Assembly (NCBI GenBank): GCA_947095585.1
Contig: OX352764.1
Location: 69,025,536-69,089,535 of the forward strand
Length of the DNA stretch: 64,000 nt
Reading direction: 5' to 3'
Source: Nephrocerus scutellatus
Lineage: Eukaryota > Arthropoda > Insecta > Diptera > Pipunculidae
A model generated the notes under the pieces. That model worked only from the letters and a program-made list of their open reading frames with translations, did not search any database and was not told the origin of the DNA. Numbering within the stretch: position 1 is the first letter of the stretch; the number at the start of each line of letters is the position of its first letter. The position numbers were made by a program, and so were the translations under genes. Positions 44,597 to 55,005 of the stretch are shown piece by piece.

Positions 44597-46430
44597 AACT
44601 GATTTGTAGGAAATTCGGTAAATAGGACAAAGATACGACTATGAGATTTGTTCCTATGGAAATTCTGGTTTATTAATTGTCATTAGGCCCTGGAAGTTTG
44701 GTAAATAATCCACTTCTCAACTAATTTGGTATGTAGGATAAAGATGCGACTATAAGTCTTGTTCCTATGGAAATTCTGGGATACGGTCATTAAGTCTGTA
44801 ATTTTGGGAACTAAGCCACTTCTCAACCGATTTGTATAAAATTCAGTATGTAGGACAACGATACGACTATAAGATTTGTTCCTATGGAAATTCTGGTATA
44901 TTGTCATTAGGCTCTGGAATTTTGGGAACTAATCCACTTCTCAACCGATTCGTATGTAATTCGGTATGTAGGAAAAAGATGCGACTATATGATTGTTTCC
45001 TAAAGGAATTCTGGGTTATGGTCTTTATGGTCTGAACGCCTCTTCTCAACCGATTTGCATCAAATTCGGTATATAGGACAAGGATGCGACTATAAGATTT
45101 GTTCCTATGGTAATTCTGGGTTATAGTTATTATTCCCAACCGATTTGTATGAAATTCGGTATCTAGGACAAAGATGCGACTATAAGAATTGTTCCTATGG
45201 GAATTCTGGGTTATGGTCATTATGGTATGAAATTTTGGGAAGTAAGCCTATTCTCAACCCATTTGTATGAAATTCGCTATACAGGACAAGGATGCGACTA
45301 TAAGATTTGTTCCTATAGAAATTCTGGGTTATAGTTATCATTCCCAACCGATTTGTATGAAATTCGGTATCTAGGACAAAGATACGACTATGAGATTTGT
45401 TCCTATGGAAATTCTGGTTTATTAATTGTCATTAGGCCCTGGAAGTTTGGTAAATAATCCACTTCTCAACTGATTTGGTGTGTAGGATAAAGATGCGACT
45501 ATAAGTCTTGTTCCTATGGAAATTCTGGGATACGGCCATTAAGTCTGTAATTTTGGGAACTGAGCCAATTTCTAACCTATTTGTATGAAATTTGGTAAGT
45601 CGGACATAGATGCCACTATAAGACTTGTTTCTATGGAAATTCAAGGATATTGTCATTAGGCTCTGGAATTTTGGGAACTAATCCACTTCTCAACCGATTC
45701 GTATGAAATTCGGTGTGTAGGAAAAAGATGCGACTATAAGATTTTTTCCTAAAGGAATTCTGGGTTATGGTCATTATGGTCTGAACGCCTCTTCTCAACC
45801 GATTTGCTTCAAATTCGGTATATAGGACAAGGATGCGACTATAAGATTTGTTCCTATGGTAATTCTGGGTATAGTTATCATTCCCAACCGATTTGTATGA
45901 AATTCGGTATGTAGGACAAAGATGCGACTATAAGAAATGTTCCTATGGGAATTCTGGGTTATGGTCATTATTTTGGGAACTAAGCCTCTTCTCAACCAAT
46001 TTGTATGAAATTCGCTATACAGGACAAGGATGCGACTATAAGATTTTTCCTATGGAAAATTCTGGGTTATGGTTATTAGGGTCTGAATGTTTAGGAACTA
46101 AGCCACTTCTCAACCGATTTGTATGAAATTCAGTATGTAGGACAACGATACGACTATAAGATTTGTTCCTATGGAAATTCTGGTTTATTAATTGTCATTA
46201 GGCCCTGGAAGTTTGGTAAATAATCCACTTCTCAACTGATTTGGTATGTAAGATAAAGATGCTACTATAAGTTTGATTCCTATGGAAATTCAAGGATATG
46301 GTCATTAGGGTCTGAAATTTTGGGAACTAAGCCACTTGTCAACCGATTTGTATGAAATTCGGTATGTAGGACTAAGATGCGACTATAAGACTTGTTGCTA
46401 AGGAAATTCTGGATTGTTTTATTTTGGTCT
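44597..46430 (+). repeat. 118-bp satellite array with higher-order structure
   Basis: About 17 units share CGACTATAAG, TTCCTATGGAAATTCTGG, TCATTAGG and CCACTTCTCAACCGATTTG. Spacing between successive CGACTA anchors from 44636 is 111, 117, 118, 105, 90, 118, 90, then 111, 117, 118, 105, 89, 108, 118, then 111, 118. The 5-unit series recurs after 749 bp, and the same variant unit (GGCCCTGGAAGTTTGGTAAA) opens each block near 44690, 45435 and 46200. Open frames along the array are repeat read-through. Confidence 0.9.
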
Positions 46431-46535
46431 GGAGGATCTTTTGGTGGTGTTTTGTTTGGTGTTTTGGGGTCTTTTAATGATCTGTTTGGTCTTTTAAGGA
46501 TCTCTTGAGGGTCTTTTTGCCCAACAACATCAAAA
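46410..46535 (-). repeat. G/T-rich low-complexity segment (reverse of AAAAGACC type)
   Basis: TTTTGGTGGTGTTTTGTTTG and TTTTGGGGTCTTTTAATGAT style sequence directly follows the satellite and is the reverse complement of the A/C-rich repeat type. Confidence 0.65.
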
Positions 46536-47065
46536 AAGTTCAACTTCAACCGCGCGTAAAGGTTACACGCACTGTTTCTTTTGTTTTTAATTGGGAGAGG
46601 GTTATACGCAACAAAACATGTTTTTGACAGTTAAATATATACGTCAGGGCCATAAGGCAGTTTGTCTGAAAGGAGCATATAACGCGATAAAATATAGTAA
46701 CCGGGTAGAGTTATTGTGGCTTATAACTGTACGTTTCCACTGGAAATAAAAACTTGTTTAAATTCCTGTTTAGTTTATGTGATTTTTGTACATGACACGA
46801 ACTTTAAAAAAAAAATATAATGTGTTATTTTTGCTATGGGCGTACATTGAAAAAACTAAAAAAGTTTATTGGTTTAAAGTAGGATTAGGTAAACAATCTG
46901 TCTAAACAGGATAATATTTCGAAACGATTTTCAACTACGTTAAACATTTCAATGAGATGTTTGTTTTAAATCAAGATTTCCTGAATCAAATATCTTAGTG
47001 GGAACGCACATTAACAGCATCTCCAACGAACATAATTAGTATCATAACTCTAGTGTTTGTAAATC
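46536..47065. other. AT-rich DNA, no gene recognised
   Basis: No supported feature. Confidence 0.4.
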
Positions 47066-47994
47066 TATACACACTATGCGATAACAAGAATTTTTATAAT
47101 ACAATTGGTAATAATAACAATGTGGAAGTTTATAATCTTCCGAATTGCACTCCATGAATTAACATTCCATCAATTTTGAATATACTATTTGTTATTGGTA
47201 CAACTTTTCTAAATTTTATAAATTGTAAAATTTCCACAGATAACATATGAAACTCAAAGCTTACATGGCAATTATATTACAATACATAATACACAATTTC
47301 AACTGGACGAAAACATCTCTTAATTCTTAAATTCTCTATATTAGCTTCGCGTGCCCGTGGCTGGCGGACTGGCTGGCTGGTCAGATCTTGTGATCAATTT
47401 TTAACCCACTTCCCAAAGCCCGATCTTATTGAAATTTTGCACATACTTTTAAGAGTGACCGGGCCACCTGGTCGGGGGCTCCCATACAATTTTTTTTTCC
47501 TGGCATCAGATCATTTCTGTGTTCTGTGTATACACACTATGCGATAACAAGAATTTTTATAATACAATTGGTAATAATAACAATGTGGAAGTTTATAATC
47601 TTCCGAATTGCACTCCATGAATCTTAACATTCCATCAATTTTGAATATACTATTTGTTATTGGTACAACTTTTCTAAATTTTATAAATTGTAAAATTTCC
47701 ACAGATAACATATGAAACTCAAAGCTTACATGGCAATTATATTACAATACATAACACACAATTTCAACTGGACGAAAACATCTCTTAATTCTTAAATTCT
47801 CTATATTAGCTTCGCGTGCCCGTGGCTGGCGGACTGGCTGGCTGGTCAGATCTTGTGATCAATTTTTAACCCACTTCCCAAAGCCCGATCGAAATTGAAA
47901 TTTTGCACATACTTTTAAGAGTGACCGGGCCACCTGGTCGGGGGCTCCCATACAATTTTTTTTTCCTGGCATCAGATCATTTCTGTGTTCTGTG
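47066..47994 (+). repeat. Tandem duplication, two near-identical ~463-bp units
   Basis: Unit 1 is 47066-47528 and unit 2 is 47529-47994, both starting TATACACACTATGCGATAAC and ending GTTCTGTG. Differences I can see: AATTAAC versus AATCTTAAC, ATAATACAC versus ATAACACAC, and GATCTTATTG versus GATCGAAATTG, so identity is about 98%. Each unit contains AT-rich flank plus the first ~195 bp of a HINE-like element. Confidence 0.95.
47331..47528 (+). mobile_element. HINE-like element, copy 9 (partial, within unit 1 of the duplication)
   Basis: AAATTCTCTATATTAGCTTC, GGCTGGCGGACTGGCTGG and TTTTTAACCCACTTCCC; cut off at the duplication junction. Confidence 0.8.
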
Positions 47995-48187
47995 TACCTT
48001 GTGCGTTGTGCGCTGTGTGCTGTGGGCAGCGCTCCTTGCTTTACGATGATTGGGGTTATTTTGTTGTTAGGCTGCAGTGCTTCGTATGGGTTTTAATATT
48101 TCAGCATTTATATTAGAATTCAGTATACTTTTAGTTATTAGAGAATTAATATGATACATTTTAATTTTTATGGGTTGTTTTTTTATT
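47797..48187 (+). mobile_element. HINE-like element, copy 10 (short subfamily)
   Basis: It has the same start as copy 9, then GCGCTGTGTGCTGTGGGCAG as in copy 2 (5319-5765), ending TTATTAGAGAATTAATATG and TTTTTATGGGTTG. It is complete, and is the template from which the partial copy 9 was duplicated, or vice versa. Confidence 0.8.
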
Positions 48188-48190
48188 TAC

Positions 48191-48300
48191 AAGTTTGAGA
48201 GTCACCGAAAGTAAATATTAAAAATCTTCAAAAAGAAAAGTTTGAAAATCATTGGAATAAAAGTTTGAGAATCATTAGAAAAAGTTTGAGAATAACTAAC
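48191..48300 (+). repeat. Short degenerate tandem repeat (AAGTTTGAGAATCATT)
   Basis: Four units start AAGTTTGA at about 48191, 48238, 48261 and 48282. Confidence 0.6.
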
Positions 48301-49495
48301 CCTTATTGTTAAATGTGTTAAATCACTTATTGTATACTGATGATACATTTCGTCACAGTTTTAGAATTACAATAGTGAGTGCCTGAGCGTGTCATTAGAA
48401 GGTATGTACGTATATAGAAATATGAATTGACTGCTAGCGCTTACACGTTCCATTTATTGACGTATTAGCTATACCAATGACTGTTGCAATCGGTTTATTG
48501 TGCGAGAAGTTCATTATCATTTTATCTATAAATGGCACACAAGTTAATAATGTCAGAAATATGTTAACAGATCGCTTAGTATTATGATAAAAACAGTAAG
48601 AAGAAAAAGTTGGTGATCTACAGTATTTATGCAAATATCATATAATGTGTATAACGGTGGAGATCTGCGTAGAGGCAGTCTTTCCGATCTATATCTATTA
48701 TAAACTTTAATTTCTCTGCACTACGCGACCGTTTCCTAATAGATTAATAAATCATGGAATTTTACTTGAACAGTATATTCATATAAAGCATCAGTCTGGG
48801 GTTATTACCGCCAGATGGTATGTAAGTCATCATAGATTGGCTTTGTGCACGCCGCCTGTAACCCTGGAGTTATGAATTGTACTTGATTGCTGCTTCTGAA
48901 TTCCAATTTCGAAATTTGCAAAAATTCTAATTTGCAATTTCACCAAAACAATGTTCATTTCGGTTTAGTAGTGTGCAGTCTGCATTTGGTAAACCATAGC
49001 GATGTAACGGTTGGTCGCTCAATTTCCGCTACCAACAATAATTTAATCATTTGTACTTGCAAAGTAGGTATTCATTTTCTGCTGGACCGGTTAGTAGTGG
49101 ACGACAAATTTTCATGAGATACGCTTTGTTCACTGTGGTTTACTGTTTATGAAAAATCAGCTGGGAAGTTTAGTTGTGCTTAGTATAGACTCTCGATGTG
49201 CGGTGGGATTGAAAACAATGGGGTCATTTCTGACAGTTGGCTGGGCTGACTATCATTATTGTCCTTAGCATTTAATTGGATAAATGCAGTAATTTGTCAT
49301 ACGAGGTTTTGTTAGTAACCCACACTGCTGGATTTAATATTGGAAGCAATATAAATACGAGTCGTATTTGCCTTTTGCCTTTGCCTTTTAAAGAGTTTTG
49401 TTACATTGTCTTGAAACAACCATATTATGCTTTGAGGATATCGTTGGATAATGTTTAGCTTTGTTACTCCTAAAACTCGAAAAAGGTAAAATAAT
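48301..49495. other. AT-rich DNA, no gene recognised
   Basis: No motif-bearing ORF; short open frames only. Confidence 0.4.
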
Positions 49496-49502
49496 GGGTT
49501 CC

Positions 49503-49835
49503 ATGACATTTTCTAGAAAAACATTTGCTAGAAAAAAATTTTTTCGAAAAACATTTGCTCGAAAACATTTTCTCGTAAAACATTTGCTCGAACGTAATTT
49601 TTTGGTAAAATTAATAACCGAAAAATTTCAAAAAAAAACTCGCGTTTCGCGAACAAAAATTACTCGCGATAGTTTTTAGAAGGTTGAAAACAAAGACTAT
49701 TTAGTTTTCGAGAAAATGTTTTTCTAGCAAATGTTTTTGGAGCAAATGCCGTTTTATACATTTTCGAACAAATGTTCTTCGAGAAAATGTTTTTCGAGTA
49801 AATGTTTTTCGAGCAAATGTTTTTCGAGTAAGTGT
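49503..49835. repeat. Palindromic minisatellite (~15-bp units in both orientations)
   Basis: 49503-49600 holds units like TCGAAAAACATTTGC in forward orientation. 49705-49835 holds the reverse complement GCAAATGTTTTTCGA repeated about eight times. The ~100-bp between is unrelated. Both halves translate to (ARKTF)n-like peptides that are repeat read-through. Confidence 0.85.
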
Positions 49836-50289
49836 CTGGATACCAAAATAATGTAATATAAATTCGTAAATGTTTAACTCTGAAAAATTGTCGCTGCCGA
49901 AAATATGTACACGGATCTTAACCTTACTTAAATAATTGTAATTAATGTAACAGTAATATGGGCTATACAAATATATGGGTCCAACAGACTTGGGTACCAC
50001 CTACTTTGCAAAAAACAACCCCAAAAAAATAAAAAAATTTCATGTAAAGTCTCTTCTTATGTGTACAAAATTTGAAGAAAATCAAGTTAATTTTAAAAAC
50101 ATTTATTTGGGAGCCTCTCGGCCCTGGGGCCAATTACTTCCAAATTTTTACATAAAGTATTGTCGTGTATACAAAAATTGAAAAAAAAGGATTAATTTTA
50201 AAAAAATGTATATGAGGGCCCCTCAGCCCTGAGGACCAATCTCTTCAAAATTTTACAAAAAGTGCTGTTATCAGAGATATACATGTTTA

Positions 50290-51530
50290 CGAGGGGTGCC
50301 GTAAAAGTTTATAGAAAAAGTAATAAAATTTTTTAATTTTTCATCAAAAATTGCTTTATTGCTTTTCCAAATATTCGCCTTTAAGATCTATACACTTTCG
50401 CATACGGTCAAACCTTTTATCGAATCACTTTTTCCAGTCCGAAGATGATAGCTCCAAAACATGGTTTTTGAACGCTTCAGGCTATAAAAATTGTTGTCCA
50501 CGCATCTTATCCTTGATTGTTGGGAACAAGAAGAAGTCATTGGGTGCCAAGTTGGTGCTGTAAGGTGGATGACCCATCAATTCGATTGTTTGAGTGCTCA
50601 AATACTCGCTTGTTTGATGTGATATGTGTGAGCTCACATTATCGTGATGCAAAATGATTCACCGTTTTGGGTTGTTTTCTCTCAATTTGTTAAAAACCTT
50701 AGCCAAACAAATGGTCGTATATGAAGCTGATTTGACTGTCTTTTAATTTTCAAGCACCATAGTAGTCACATGACCGGTTTTCGTGAAGAAGCACGCCCAG
50801 TTGCTTCTCAACGCTCCAAGCTCGCACCACTTTTCTTCGAATTGGAAGACCCAAACAGTCGATTTCCCTTTTCTTTCCGGCTTTTACGCAAATATCCATG
50901 ACTCGTCACCTGTAACGATCTTGTATACGTTTTTGGAAGTACCTTCAACGAATTTTTCAAGCATTTGGCGGCAGCAATCGACGCGAACCTTTTTTTGTGC
51001 GTCTGTCAAAAAATGTGGAATCCAACGTGCACATAGCTTCCGCACCTTTAAATGTTCATGTAAGATCGTATATACGCTGGTGTTACTTATGCCTAGGCAT
51101 GCCTCGATTTCCCGATAAGTCACATGACGATCCTCTTTAATCAGTTTTCTCACAGCATCGATGATTTCTGGCACAACAGCTGTTTTTGGACCACCTTCAC
51201 GAGGCTCGTCTTTGCGTAAACGTCGTTCGCATTTAAATTCATTGTATCAATGATGGTGCTTTGTAGCCAAAAGTCGAATGAAGTGATTCGAAGCAATGTT
51301 GTTGAGTTAGCCCATTTAGAAAATCGTAAAATATCATCACACGAAAATTTTCAGGTAATAATTCCATTTTTTCACTGAATTCAATTTTTCAAGTAAATAA
51401 AAAACATTGCGATGCGAACTGACAGATTACTTTTGAGAAACATAACCTCCAAAAATGTTAAACTTTTTGACTGACAGAGATTTGCATCGGAAAACACTAG
51501 TACCATTTTCTAAAAACATTTACGGCACCC
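50290..51530 (-). mobile_element. mariner transposon (~1.24 kb)
   Basis: Terminal inverted repeats: left GAGGGGTGCCGTAAAAGTTT, right (reverse complement) AGGGTGCCGTAAATGTTTTT. They match over about 30 bp, and the right end lacks the outermost bases. Flanking TA dinucleotides are at 50288-50289 and 51531-51532, the mariner target. The length is normal for the family. It is inserted in a HINE-like element. Confidence 0.9.
50345..51375 (-). pseudogene. mariner transposase (D,D34D), decayed
   Basis: The start region reads LPENFRVMIFYDF (near 51350). The frame 50884-51174 has AVRKLIKEDRHVTYREIEAC, LGISNTSVYTILHEHL, CARWIPHFLTDAQKK (HTH domain, linker) and VTGDESW (first catalytic Asp). After a stop, ILHHDNVSSH carries the second Asp and NLAPNDFFLF the third, with 34 residues between them as in mariner. 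The YSPDL motif is altered to YSTNL. At least six stops are present, so the protein is inactive. It resembles common insect mariners; subfamily not determined. Confidence 0.9.
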
Positions 51531-51783
51531 TATTTACAAAATTTAAATAAAATCGGGTAAATTTAAAAAAGCAATATATCGGAGCACCTCGACCACTTCC
51601 AACATGATAAATAAAAGCATTTAAAAGTGTTGTCATCGGAAATACACATGTGTGTAACTTTTGAATAAAATCGGGCTTTATGAAGTGGGTTAAAAATTTA
51701 TCACATAATTCCACAAAGACAGCTAGCTAGCCAGCTACAGACATAAAGAACCATCCCGACGCAAATAGAATATAGAGAATTTT

Positions 51784-52585
51784 AAAAGAATATCAAACTC
51801 TCAGCTGCTGTCACCACGTAGGTGACAAAAAATATTAATTAATTCAACATAATTTAGTTGTAAATAGTAAGATTAAAAATTGAAACCGAAAATCTTGATG
51901 CACTAAATTGAAATTAAATCATTTGGTATTTTTAGGAGTAATATAACCCATTAGTTATATTTTACACAATTTGTATAGAAGTTTGTCTCAGTTGCTTTCT
52001 ACAAACAATAGACCAAACAAGATTTTCTTATAATTATTCAAAATTCACTTAATTCTTGAACATGCACGAAATGTATTTTTATTATAACTAGCTGTTCTGG
52101 GTCGCTTTGCTAACCGCAATTCATTAGTTATATAGTTTATGAGAGTAATATCAACTTCCATTACATCTTACAAAACTTAAATAAAAACTCAGTTACTTTC
52201 TACAAATAATTAACCAAACAGTTCTTATTACAAAATTCAAAATTCACTCCATTCTTCATACACGATATATTTATAGTATAACTAGCAGTTCTGGGGCGCT
52301 TTGCTACCCGCAAAGGATTCCATCCAGCCCGTTCCAAAATATGACAGCACGGGTCTATATTTTGTATGGAAAATTTAAAAATGTCTGAACATTTCATAAA
52401 AACATGAAATTTGTAAAAACAATTGTCCCTTGACCCAGGAGTCTGATCGCTTCCAAAATATGACCGAAACCTGTTTGTTAGGCATATAACACCAATGCAA
52501 AGTTTGAACACGATCGATCGGAAGGCTTGGCAGTCTATATAGGTAACATTCATACATACACAGTTTCACTTTTATATTTATATAT
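51784..52585 (+). repeat. Interspersed repeat with ACTAGC...TTTGCTACCCGC start, diverged duplicate
   Basis: Two related ~190-bp segments (CTCAGTTGCTTTCTACAAAC near 51988; CTCAGTTACTTTCTACAAAT near 52188) each lead to TATAACTAGC and a C/G-rich line (GGGTCGCTTTGCTAACCGC at 52100; GGGGCGCTTTGCTACCCGC at 52293). The G/C-rich line recurs at 61138 and 63682. Family unknown, possibly a SINE or Helitron end. Confidence 0.55.
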
Positions 52586-52879
52586 ACTAGTTGAGAGACC
52601 GGCGTTGCCTGATCGGAATATTGATTTGACACTAAAATTGCCCCTTTTCACAACACTACGACCAACGTTCCTTCCCAACGACCTCAACGCCCAGCCCCAC
52701 TAAACCACCACAACAAGTAAAAAGAAACAAACAACAAGTATTATCACTCATCTAATAAATTTGGAATGGATTCGGTTTGAATTTAACACAGTGTTTAATA
52801 CTAGATGCAGTTTAGCTTTTTCACACTGTGAAGAAGCTTTTCTGTTGAAGTCAAATGTCTGGAATCGCTAGTTTACATA

Positions 52880-52960
52880 AACCGTGGCTCAAGAGGTTGG
52901 TTCGTTGGACTACTGAGCAAGAAGTTCGAAGTTTGAATCCAAAAAACATCTCGTAAATGT
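52880..52960 (+). repeat. tRNA-derived SINE head (copy 3, weak)
   Basis: CGTGGCTCAAGAGGTTGG (A-box-like) and AAGTTCGAAGTTTGAATCC (B-box-like, 52922-52940) at tRNA-like spacing. The body shared by the other two SINEs is not obvious here. Confidence 0.5.
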
Positions 52961-53016
52961 CTTTATTCGTCTTTCAGATATACATTTAAATTGAAGTATG
53001 TCTTTTTCATTTGCTA

Positions 53017-53410
53017 ATGTGTGTCTCCGATGGACCAAATGTTTTGTAAAATTTTTGGAGTGAGGGGTGTCCATGTAACTTTTTTAAAAATTTGCTAGGT
53101 TTTATTCAAATTTTAAACACATGTGTATCACTGATGGACAAAGTTTTTTTGTAAATTTTTTGGAGTGATCGGGCCCTGAGACCCGAGTGGTGCACTCGTA
53201 AAATTTTTAAGAATTTGCTCGATTTTCTTCAAATTTTGAAGACATGTGGTATCACTGATGGACAAAACTTTTTGTAAATTTGTTGTATTGATCGGGCACT
53301 GAGACCTGAGTGGTGTCCATGTAAATTTTTTAAAATTAGCCATATTTTCTTCAAATTTTAAACACATTGTGTATCTCCTATTAGAGAAAAAATTTTATGG
53401 GTTGTTTTTA
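53017..53410 (+). mobile_element. HINE-like element, copy 12 (5'-truncated)
   Basis: Three units with GTGTATCACTGATGGACAAA and GATCGGGCCCTGAGACC, ending TATTAGAGAAAAAATTTTAT and GGGTTGTTTTT. The 5' end with the microsatellite is missing. Confidence 0.7.
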
Positions 53411-54030
53411 TATATATATATATATATATTTAAACTTATTGCCAAGGGCTTCCCTTCTATTAAAATGAAAAAGTCTAAGAAACGTGATTTACAATATACA
53501 TTCCTCACGATTGTAGCCGGTTTAAGGGTTTTAATTTATTTTGACAGAATCATCCCTGATTCATTGAAAAAAGCAATACAGAAAACGACCACGAAAATAA
53601 AACGACGCGAGTCCAAATGCTTAAATCAGTGGATCATGGTCAGGAAAAAACTACAAAAAAACCTAGTGAGCCTTCAAAATTCTTGGAACATCTATTGAAA
53701 AATTCGGTCCTTCAGGCACTAATTGACGTGTTTCTTCAAGGCCAACAACTCGACAGTGAAGTGTACCGGATTTGTTTGTAGTACCATGACTAACAAACGA
53801 CAAAGGCACGCACAAATATCGAGCTGACAGGTTCATCCAAATTCAAATGTGGCAATTTCCACAAAATCAATGTGTTTCTTACGCCAAAAATTGTGGCAAG
53901 TGTGAGCGAAAAAGTTGGATGCAAATGGAGTTCGCGACGGTTCTGTGTGGTTCTTCGTAGTTTGGCCAAGTTCTTTGGACCAACTTGAATTCAGGCTTTT
54001 GATGATGATTTGCCATTTTGGTTTTTTAAA
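53405..54030 (+). repeat. Unknown coding-like repeat C, copy 2
   Basis: TATATATATTTAAACTTATTGCC starts homology with 17340-17920. The frame up to 53698 encodes a basic segment (SLKKAIQKTTTKIKRRESKC, LNQWIMVRKKLQKNL). Downstream blocks (GGCCAACAACTCGACAGTGA, CTAACAAACGACAAAGGCAC) are also shared. No known domain recognised. Sharing between copies is best in the lysine-rich part, which suggests it was once coding. Confidence 0.55.
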
Positions 54031-54319
54031 CCGTTTTTATTAGCTCGCTATCAAGTATGTCTGTTCGGGTGGAATTTTGTAATTGATTTTAAAATTACTT
54101 CACATTGAGCTCTACACTTGAAACTTTAAACATAGCTAAGAACTAGAACAGAACATTGACAAATCACAAAAAAAAATTCCCCGCTAGTTTGCACAATACT
54201 TAACGTTGTAAATTAAAAATGTATTTTTTATTAGTCAACATGTTTGTTTTTATTTTTTATGATTTAAATAAAAATTTTGAATTTTGAAAACGACATTCCA
54301 CATACGTGTAGTACAGCTA

Positions 54320-54760
54320 AAGAAAGAAACTTCACTGAACGTCTGAAGCTGGGCTTGAGGGTAATCCGATAAGCATTTAGAGCGCTACGAGTATTCCGGC
54401 GTAAAGTGAATGGGTGGAGTATTTCATGACTCTAGCAAGATAATTTATTGATAGGATGAAGAGAAGTGGACCTAAATGGCTGCTTGTGGCACACCACAGG
54501 TTAACAAGAATGTGGACAAGGACGGACCTGAAAAGAACACTATAAAGACGGTTTTCCAGATAAGAAGATATCTATTTTAATAATATGGGTTCAAAGCCAA
54601 GGTCACACAATTTAAAATGGATTTGTTGATGATATCTCTTATCAAAAGCCTTACTGAAAACAGTTGCAAAAACGTCGACTTTGTTACCACCCTCTGCTGA
54701 AAGGGCGCAGAATATGAATTCAACAAGATAAGTGGTGATTTACCTTTCAGAAAGCCATGT
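54320..54760 (-). pseudogene. Jockey-clade LINE reverse-transcriptase fragment
   Basis: Minus-strand pieces in order: QHGFLKGKS (near 54755), KVDVFATVFSKAFDK (motif A region, near 54685), LCDLGFEPILLK, then SHLGPLLFILSINYL (near 54450) and VMKYSTHSLYAG (where YADD would be). The second catalytic motif is degraded, and stops and shifts are frequent. Flanking parts of the LINE were not found. Confidence 0.75.
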
Positions 54761-54800
54761 TGGCTGGGGAAAATAAGATAATTTTAATGGAAGTTGTGTG

Positions 54801-55005
54801 GGCGCTATGGCTTAGTGGCTAGTGCATGGATTTCTGGGCAGGTGGTTCGTAGTTTGAATCCCAGAAAACACCAAAAATATTCTTCACGGTACCACCTCTT
54901 GCGAATGTCTTACAAACATCCGAGAGTAATAACTAGTCACGGAAGCTTCTTAATTCACTATTCGGATACGGCATTAAATTGTTGGTCGTTGTTGGTGGAG
55001 ATGGA
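54801..55005 (+). repeat. tRNA-derived SINE, copy 2
   Basis: A-box-like TGGCTTAGTGGCTAGTGC (from 54808) and B-box-like GGTTCGTAGTTTGAATCC (54844-54861), then the body ATCCGAGAGTAATAACTAGT, CACGGAAGCTTCTTAATTC and CGGCATTAAATTGT shared with 14172-14365. The SINE sits directly beside the Jockey RT fragment, though no mechanistic link can be shown. Confidence 0.75.

Larger units (their letters stand above)
50009..51783 (-). mobile_element. HINE-like element, copy 11 (split by mariner)
   Basis: The left part 50009-50289 begins AAAAAACAACCCCAAAAAA and has two units (GCCCTGGGGCCAATTACTTC). The right part 51533-51783 continues with AAATAAAATCGGGTAAAT and ends ATAGAATATAGAGAATTTT. The mariner at 50290-51530 interrupts it. 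Confidence 0.7.

Noticed and set aside
44832..46126. Several ORFs with YSRIFVLHTEFHTNRL-type repeats
   Set aside because: All are read-through of the 118-bp satellite.
44597..46430. CRISPR-like array of regular repeats
   Set aside because: Units are contiguous 118-bp satellite monomers without unique spacers, and the genome is eukaryotic.
47066..47994. LTR pair of a retrotransposon
   Set aside because: The two units are directly adjacent with no internal region and do not have TG...CA ends; a tandem duplication explains them.
49701..50000. ORF with ARKTFTRKTFSR repeats
   Set aside because: Translation of the palindromic 15-bp minisatellite.
54808..54861. Possible tRNA gene from A and B boxes
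   Set aside because: Same reason: SINE head with SINE body downstream.
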